From positions 1 to 35,687 of the forward strand of contig PXCK01000004.1 of NCBI GenBank assembly GCA_003566635.1: a DNA stretch of 35,687 bases, given 5' to 3'. A program made the position numbers and the translations under genes. This stretch comes from Balneolia bacterium. GTDB taxonomy: Bacteria > Bacteroidota > Rhodothermia > Balneolales > Cyclonatronaceae. The notes beneath the pieces are model-generated. The model was not told the DNA's origin, did not search any database, and saw only the letters and a program-made list of their open reading frames with translations. Within the stretch, counting starts at the first letter, position 1. Every line of letters starts with the position of its first letter. Shown here in pieces: positions 31,756-35,687 of this stretch.

Positions 31756-31780
31756 AAAAGGAGCCTAAGCTCCTTTTTTT
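31756..31780. terminator. Bidirectional terminator between PH/SHOCT gene and folE2
   Basis: GGAGC (31760-31764) pairs with GCTCC (31769-31773) around a 4-nt loop, with seven A before and seven or eight T after. It can serve both convergent genes and lies within 20 bp of each stop codon. Confidence 0.87.
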
Positions 31781-32679
31781 TATCTAAGTCCGCAGGGGAT
31801 TCCTTTACAAATTCTGCTTACAGCGTCGTGGCTGTGTAAACTTTCCATGTGAGCACATCTAACAACAAAGTCTTTCACGTTTGGATGAGGATCAAGCTTA
31901 TCGAAGAATAAACGAGCTGCATCTTCTACGAACTTCTGATAAGCACCGTTTAATTCGGCAAAGGCTTGTTCATCCTCTCGCTTTACCATAACCTGAGTTT
32001 CGGTCATTACCGCTTCACGGCATAACTCAACCATTTCTTCGATCTCAATTGGGTTATTCATCTCTACAGTTAGATAAGCAGCACTTCTCTGACTATGAGG
32101 TATTGTGGCAACATCGCGTGTTTCACGTGCGTGTTCTGCCAATTCGTAAGAACATGGACATGCACTACTGTAAATAAACTCTAAGTGCATAAACCTCCTG
32201 ATTTGGTCATTTTGATCCATGCTTGCTTCCAGGGAGACATCATAATATTGATATCCTTCAAGACCTGAACGAAGACTCTGTTGAATCATTGGGTAGCTAA
32301 AACTTAATTTTAAATAGCTTTCTTTAGACCCTAAATCATTCTTGTACATTTTTAGAATGTACTCTAATACATCGGGATGGAATGTATCATCTTTAAATTT
32401 ATAAAATGAGCGCATGATACGGCTCATGTTGATACCCTTTTTATCGGCATCAAGGCTAACGTATCCATCTACCGATACAGTTAACGTAATTACATTACCG
32501 TCTCGGGTTGGGAATTTTAGAGGAAGCTTAAAATTGGAAATTCCAACTTGCTGAATAGGTACATTCGCACCTTCGATTAAGGATGCGGGACCATTTTGTA
32601 AGTCGGGCATAGATTTCTTGTAGCTGTCTGTTACAACAAATGTAGGATCGTAAACTCTTTTTAAGTTAGAAGTAATCAT
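31780..32679 (-). CDS. folE2: GTP cyclohydrolase FolE2 (type IB)
   Basis: FolE2 converts GTP to 7,8-dihydroneopterin triphosphate, the first step of folate, queuosine and biopterin pathways. It needs no zinc specifically, unlike FolE. The 299 residues show VSLDADKKGINMSRIMR (74-90), the metal/catalytic block SSACPCSYEL (171-180, Cys174/Cys176), PHSQRS (194-199) and the C-terminal DFVVRCAHMESLHSHDAV. The following enzyme of the pathway, a PTPS-family protein, is 19 bp upstream on the same strand, so the pair are probably one unit. Confidence 0.95.
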   Translation of the reverse strand: MITSNLKRVYDPTFVVTDSYKKSMPDLQNGPASLIEGANVPIQQVGISNFKLPLKFPTRDGNVITLTVSVDGYVSLDADKKGINMSRIMRSFYKFKDDTFHPDVLEYILKMYKNDLGSKESYLKLSFSYPMIQQSLRSGLEGYQYYDVSLEASMDQNDQIRRFMHLEFIYSSACPCSYELAEHARETRDVATIPHSQRSAAYLTVEMNNPIEIEEMVELCREAVMTETQVMVKREDEQAFAELNGAYQKFVEDAARLFFDKLDPHPNVKDFVVRCAHMESLHSHDAVSRICKGIPCGLR

Positions 32680-32698
32680 GTAGTGTTAGGTTAGTGAT

Positions 32699-33127
32699 TC
32701 AAATTTTATCAGCCCTGTACTCCGCGAAGTTTCTCTCCGTTTCGTAAAGCTTAACGGCATATAAAAAAGAACCTTCCGATGCATGTTTCTGTATTTCATC
32801 TTTAATTTGCTCATAAAAATGAATTACAAGATTTTCTGTTGATGGGATTACACCTTTCAAAAAATCTACATCCAAATTCAGATTCCTGTGATCACATTTA
32901 TCAAGTATGCGTTCTTTTAGGATATTTTTTAAAACACCGAGATCAATTACGTACCCGGTGTCTTTATCGGGCATACCACAAACCGTAACTTCCAGTACAT
33001 AGTTATGCCCGTGCCAATTAGGATAATTGCATTTTCCATATGTTTTCTCGTTCCATTCGTCCGACTTATTCGGATTAATTAAACGATGGGCAGCATTAAA
33101 ATGTACTTTTCTTGTTACGTAAACCAA
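32699..33127 (-). CDS. 6-pyruvoyl/6-carboxy-tetrahydropterin synthase family protein
   Basis: It acts on dihydroneopterin triphosphate made by FolE2. The 142 residues show the zinc ligands His14 (FNAAHRL), His39 and His41 (WHGHNY), the DHRNLNLDV block near 96-104, PSTENL and a C-terminal catalytic glutamate (LYETERNFAEY). The catalytic cysteine Cys33 is separated from HGH by five residues (CNYPNWHGH). Bacterial QueD normally has three; the five-residue spacing is that of eukaryotic pyruvoyl-tetrahydropterin synthases. Automatic annotation would call it QueD; the motif favours a biopterin-type product or a dual enzyme. A weak palindrome, ACGGT..ACCGT (33187-33203), lies upstream. Confidence 0.85.
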   Translation of the reverse strand: MVYVTRKVHFNAAHRLINPNKSDEWNEKTYGKCNYPNWHGHNYVLEVTVCGMPDKDTGYVIDLGVLKNILKERILDKCDHRNLNLDVDFLKGVIPSTENLVIHFYEQIKDEIQKHASEGSFLYAVKLYETERNFAEYRADKI

Positions 33128-33304
33128 TTTCTTATTAGTTTTAATAAATAGTGCTTAATGTATGTGTCATTAAAGACAACACACTAACGGTAATCATGAC
33201 CGTAAACGTTCATTCCCTCTTTAAATAATCGTGTGATTGATAGTATAAATAATCAAGAATTAAACAAAAATACTAATTTAATTCCACTTAGGGTATCACT
33301 CAAA

Positions 33305-34171
33305 TTAATTATCGTTAGCTACTTTCATTAAATATTCGCCATACCCACTTTTAACAAGAGGTTCAGCCAGCTTTAACAATTGTTCTTTATCAATAAACCC
33401 TTTTCTGAATGCGATTTCTTCAATACAACCAATTTTTAGTCCTTGCCTTTCTTCGATAACCTGCACAAACTGACCGGCTTGCATTAAAGAGGTAACCGTG
33501 CCGGTATCTAACCAAGCCGTTCCACGGCCAAGAACTCCTACTTTTAGTTTCCCTTGTTTTAGATATTCATTATTGACATCCGTAATTTCAAGCTCTCCCC
33601 TTTTTGACGGCTTTAGGTTGGCAGCTATGTCCAAAACCTGATTGTCATAAAAATAAATACCCGGGACTGCATAATTCGACTTAGGGTGTTCCGGCTTTTC
33701 CTCTATACTCACAACGTTTTTGTTTTGGTCAAACTCCACCACCCCGTAGCGCTCGGGGTCATTGACCTTATATGCAAAAACAACCCCTCCATCAGGATTA
33801 CTATTTTCAGCTAATAACCTTCCTAAACCCTGACCATAAAAAATATTATCCCCTAAAATTAGGGCTACTTTATCATTCCCCACAAAATCGCGACCAATCG
33901 TAAAAGCTTGAGCCAATCCTTTGGGTTCGGGTTGAACCGCATAGCTGAACGAACAACCAAAAGATTTTCCATCTCCGAGAAGTCGTTCAAAGCTTGGTAG
34001 GTCGGTTGGGGTGGAAATGATCAGGAATTCTCTGATTCCGGCCAACATCAAAACTGACAGCGGATAATAAACCATCGGTTTATCATAAACTGGAATTAAC
34101 TGTTTACTGGTAGCTAATGTTATGGGATGAAGCCGTGTGCCGGAACCGCCGGCGAGAATAATTCCCTTCAT
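33305..34171 (-). CDS. rfbA: Glucose-1-phosphate thymidylyltransferase
   Basis: RfbA/RmlA makes dTDP-glucose from dTTP and glucose-1-phosphate, the first step of dTDP-rhamnose and related sugars for surface polysaccharide. The 288 residues start [16 protein letters not shown], the nucleotide-binding signature. They then show [31 protein letters not shown] (Mg-binding Asp) and [20 protein letters not shown], and GELEITDVN. No rfbB, rfbC or rfbD follows within the window (downstream is the pterin enzyme gene), so it is separated from the rest of the pathway here. A 12-bp palindrome lies 11 bp before its start. Confidence 0.96.
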   Translation of the reverse strand: MKGIILAGGSGTRLHPITLATSKQLIPVYDKPMVYYPLSVLMLAGIREFLIISTPTDLPSFERLLGDGKSFGCSFSYAVQPEPKGLAQAFTIGRDFVGNDKVALILGDNIFYGQGLGRLLAENSNPDGGVVFAYKVNDPERYGVVEFDQNKNVVSIEEKPEHPKSNYAVPGIYFYDNQVLDIAANLKPSKRGELEITDVNNEYLKQGKLKVGVLGRGTAWLDTGTVTSLMQAGQFVQVIEERQGLKIGCIEEIAFRKGFIDKEQLLKLAEPLVKSGYGEYLMKVANDN

Positions 34172-34182
34172 ATCAAGTCAAA

Positions 34183-34194
34183 TTTGTGCACAAA
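34183..34194. promoter_or_regulatory. 12-bp perfect palindrome upstream of rfbA
   Basis: TTTGTGCACAAA is a perfect palindrome between the tRNA-Val 3' end and the rfbA ATG. It could be an operator, or part of the transcription end of the tRNA (it is followed on the plus side by an A run, which on the minus strand is a T run preceding it). No factor can be named. Confidence 0.35.
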
Positions 34195-34214
34195 AAAAAT
34201 TAATAAAACAATTG

Positions 34215-34288
34215 TGGGTAGTAGCAGATTCGAACTGCTGACCTCTACGATGTCAACGTAGCGCTCTAACCAACTGAGCTAACCACCC
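34215..34288 (-). tRNA. tRNA-Val (anticodon GAC)
   Basis: On the minus strand the acceptor arm GGGTGGT pairs with ACTACCC (one G-U). The D arm is GCTC..GAGC, and the anticodon stem CTACG/CGTAG encloses TTGACAT with anticodon GAC. The T arm AGCAG-TTCGAAT-CTGCT and discriminator A complete a 74-nt cloverleaf. CCA is not encoded. GAC reads GUC and GUU (valine). Confidence 0.95.
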
Positions 34289-34342
34289 TTTATGGGGCTG
34301 AAATATACAATCAAAAAAAACGAAAAAAAATTAAACAAACAC

Positions 34343-34371
34343 TTGAAATGCAATACAAAATGTATTACACT
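34343..34371 (+). promoter_or_regulatory. Promoter and operator of the toxin-antitoxin pair
   Basis: TTGAAA (34343-34348) and TACACT (34366-34371) are 17 bp apart. Between them lies the palindrome AATACA-AAA-TGTATT (34352-34366), a plausible binding site for the ribbon-helix-helix antitoxin. Transcription would start almost at the ATG (34377), so the mRNA is likely leaderless or nearly so. Confidence 0.5.
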
Positions 34372-34376
34372 AAAAT

Positions 34377-34628
34377 ATGAAAACAGTAAGGCTACCCAAA
34401 AAATTAGAAAACCAATTAAAAGCTTATGCCGAATTAGAAGGCAAAAACGAAAGCGAAGTAATGCGAGAGGCATTGGTTGCATACATGGAACAAAAAATTA
34501 CACATATAACCCCCTACGAAGCCGGTAAAGATCTTTTCGGCAAGGTAAGTTCAGGAGAAACAAACCTATCCTCAACATACAAATCCAAAGTAAAAGAGAA
34601 AATCCGTGCAAAAAAAACTTCTCATTGA
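34377..34628 (+). CDS. Ribbon-helix-helix (CopG-type) antitoxin
   Basis: The 83-residue protein begins with an RHH fold: the strand MKTVRLPKKL and two helices ENQLKAYAELEGKNESEVMREALVAYMEQK (about 1-40), typical of CopG/MetJ-like antitoxins. The C-terminal half (ITPYEAGKDLFGKVSSGETN) would wrap the toxin and block its active site. It overlaps the PIN toxin gene by 23 bp, the usual TA coupling, and carries an upstream palindrome consistent with autorepression. Confidence 0.83.
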   Translation: MKTVRLPKKLENQLKAYAELEGKNESEVMREALVAYMEQKITHITPYEAGKDLFGKVSSGETNLSSTYKSKVKEKIRAKKTSH

Positions 34629-35016
34629 TGCCGGTCCTCTAATCGCGCTATTTGACAAAAGCGACAGTTGGCATCTGAGGTCGGTTGATTTCATTCGTCA
34701 ACTCAATGAGAAGCCAGTTACCACTTGGCCCGTAATTACGGAGGTATCCCACATGCTTGATTTTCATGTTGATGCACAAACAGGTTTCTTTAAATGGCTT
34801 TCCTTAAACGCGGTTGAAATTTTCGAACTTAAAGATGTTGATTTACCCAGGATAATTGAGCTTACTCAAACAAATCATAATGTCCCTATGGATTTGGCGG
34901 ATGCATCTCTGATAATTGCCTCGGAATATTTAAACACCAACCGAATAGCTTCCATCGATTCCGATTTCAACATCTTCAGAAATCGATTTAAGAAGATATT
35001 TAAGAATGAGTTTTAA
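34606..35016 (+). CDS. PIN domain ribonuclease toxin (VapC-like)
   Basis: The 136-residue protein is a PIN domain ribonuclease, likely the toxin of a type II pair. The acidic residues are Asp8 (LIDAGPLIALFD), Glu46 (VITEVSHML), Asp96/Asp99 (MDLADASLI) and Asp118 (SIDSDF). The start is GTG at 34606 inside the antitoxin gene; no ATG lies close enough to replace it. Many VapC toxins cut tRNA or 23S rRNA; the target here is unknown. It stands next to a tRNA-Val gene but on the opposite strand. Confidence 0.85.
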   Translation: MQKKLLIDAGPLIALFDKSDSWHLRSVDFIRQLNEKPVTTWPVITEVSHMLDFHVDAQTGFFKWLSLNAVEIFELKDVDLPRIIELTQTNHNVPMDLADASLIIASEYLNTNRIASIDSDFNIFRNRFKKIFKNEF

Positions 35017-35162
35017 TGCGGAAAACAATTTCAACAATCTTGAAAACTACAATCGCCAATAAAACGCAATGAAAAGTTCGCATATCATCCTATATTGCCA
35101 TGTAAAGCTCATGTTTATTGCATGTATAAGTAAGTTATGCCTTACCCTAAAAGACGACACTA

Positions 35163-35582
35163 TTGAAATTAAAATCTAAAATATCAAAGGACAAAAACGG
35201 TAAGACAATTTCGATTGAAGAATTTGTATATAACGACCAAGGTAAAATTATTAGACACGATTATAAGGACAAGAATGGAAACCGAAACTTTTACAAGGCA
35301 TTTGAATATGATTTAAAAGGAAACTGCATTCGGACTTTTGAGTATTCAGACAATGATGAACTTCAAGTCAGTTTTGAATACAGCTATGACAATAACAACA
35401 ATCAAATTAAAGCCATAGAAAGAACCCCTGAAGGACTAATTTGGGATTGGACAGAAATAGTAATTGAACCCAATAGAAATTTAAAAGTTTGGCTTGCTAA
35501 GGATGAAAACGGCAACATAATTCACAAGACAATTGAAAACTTGCTTGACGGCTCTCAACAAAGGTTTAATAGAAGGCTTTGA
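35163..35582 (+). CDS. YD-repeat-like orphan protein
   Basis: I do not recognise a family with certainty. The 139-residue frame starts with TTG at 35163, 13 bp after an in-frame stop, and no ATG is available. It contains short aromatic repeats, YNDQGKII, YDLKGNCI, YSYDNNNNQI and DENGNII, spaced about 20-30 residues apart, as in YD/RHS-type sequences and MORN-like repeats. No signal peptide, toxin motif or membrane segment is visible. It could be a short remnant of an RHS-like protein or a real small cytoplasmic protein. Upstream 146 bp show no better start. After its end a small hairpin-forming stretch runs to the window edge. Confidence 0.5.
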   Translation: MKLKSKISKDKNGKTISIEEFVYNDQGKIIRHDYKDKNGNRNFYKAFEYDLKGNCIRTFEYSDNDELQVSFEYSYDNNNNQIKAIERTPEGLIWDWTEIVIEPNRNLKVWLAKDENGNIIHKTIENLLDGSQQRFNRRL

Positions 35583-35687
35583 AAAAGGGTCGAGTACCCT
35601 TGCAAAGTAAAAATGGTCTGGAATTTTTGGACCAATTTTAAAGGGATGTCCAAGTTTTTTTGAATATCTATATGCCAAACGGCTAAA

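Noticed and set aside
33128-33304. A preQ1 or other pterin-related riboswitch upstream of the PTPS gene
   Set aside because: No conserved core of a class known to me could be found; only a weak ACGGT/ACCGT inverted repeat is present.
34215-34288. tRNA-Val as an integration site for the region to its right
   Set aside because: The accessory-looking genes lie on the 5' side of the tRNA, whereas integration normally uses the 3' end; no direct repeat of the tRNA 3' end is seen in the window.
35041-35160. Possible integron attC sites around the toxin-antitoxin and orphan genes
   Set aside because: GTTATGC-like strings do not fit the GTTRRRY core and no matching inverse core is present; no integrase is visible.

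Overview
The window looks like a chromosomal piece of a low-to-moderate G+C bacterium of the Bacteroidota/Balneolota/Rhodothermota side of the FCB group. Pointers are a C-terminal secretion-sorting domain of the NYPNPFNP type, a DUF5683 membrane protein, a fused alpha/beta 2-oxoacid dehydrogenase E1, bacillithiol synthesis (BshC), FolE2, pyruvoyl-dependent arginine decarboxylase, and mostly weak Shine-Dalgarno sites. No rRNA, CRISPR array, phage or intact transposase gene is present; most of the window is core metabolism and housekeeping.

Layout. 1-2.7 kb: the C-terminal end of a KY/transglutaminase-like protein, then an Omp85-type outer membrane protein. 2.8-5.1 kb: a polyamine operon on the minus strand, speH (AdoMet decarboxylase) - pdaD (pyruvoyl arginine decarboxylase) - speE (aminopropyltransferase), preceded by a leader with competing helices. 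5.1-7.1 kb: fused E1 dehydrogenase on the plus strand. 7.4-10.5 kb: a large secreted protein with two phospholipase-D HKD motifs. 10.7-14.7 kb: ychF, nusB, bshC and a bifunctional-nuclease/UVR gene. 15.1-20.3 kb: a minus-strand run of a two-domain dCTP deaminase, a BFD-type [2Fe-2S] protein, rsmE, a DUF4197 lipoprotein and an S9 dipeptidyl peptidase. 20.4-22.8 kb: an EVE protein, an 809-bp gene-free stretch full of inverted repeats, and a TPR membrane protein. 22.8-26.5 kb: yajQ, a small His-rich anchored protein, a saccharopine-dehydrogenase-like protein, an ECF sigma factor with a DUF952 gene, and truA. 26.5-31 kb: a cytochrome c maturation cluster ccmC-ccmD-ccmE-ccmF that continues into DUF5683 and truA. 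31.2-34.2 kb: a PH/SHOCT protein, folE2, a PTPS-family pterin enzyme and rfbA. 34.2-35.7 kb: tRNA-Val(GAC), a VapBC-like toxin-antitoxin pair and an orphan YD-repeat-like ORF.

The most notable items outside ordinary genes are: (1) a family of about 220-227 bp non-autonomous elements with CCCGRATTATTCAC terminal inverted repeats and 4-bp TTAA/TTAT target duplications, three full copies plus relics; (2) a structured leader upstream of the polyamine operon; (3) a cytochrome c maturation system whose CcmE has CxxxY in place of the haem-binding HxxxY, next to a CcmC with an altered tryptophan-rich motif; (4) a PTPS enzyme with the CX5HGH spacing of pyruvoyl-tetrahydropterin synthases beside FolE2; (5) a BFD gene and rsmE in one frame separated by a single TAG; (6) a small membrane-anchored protein with a pneumococcal-Pht-like HxxHxH motif. 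I did not see a clearly new multi-gene defence or biosynthetic system; the best candidates for undescribed biology are the mobile repeat and the speH leader.
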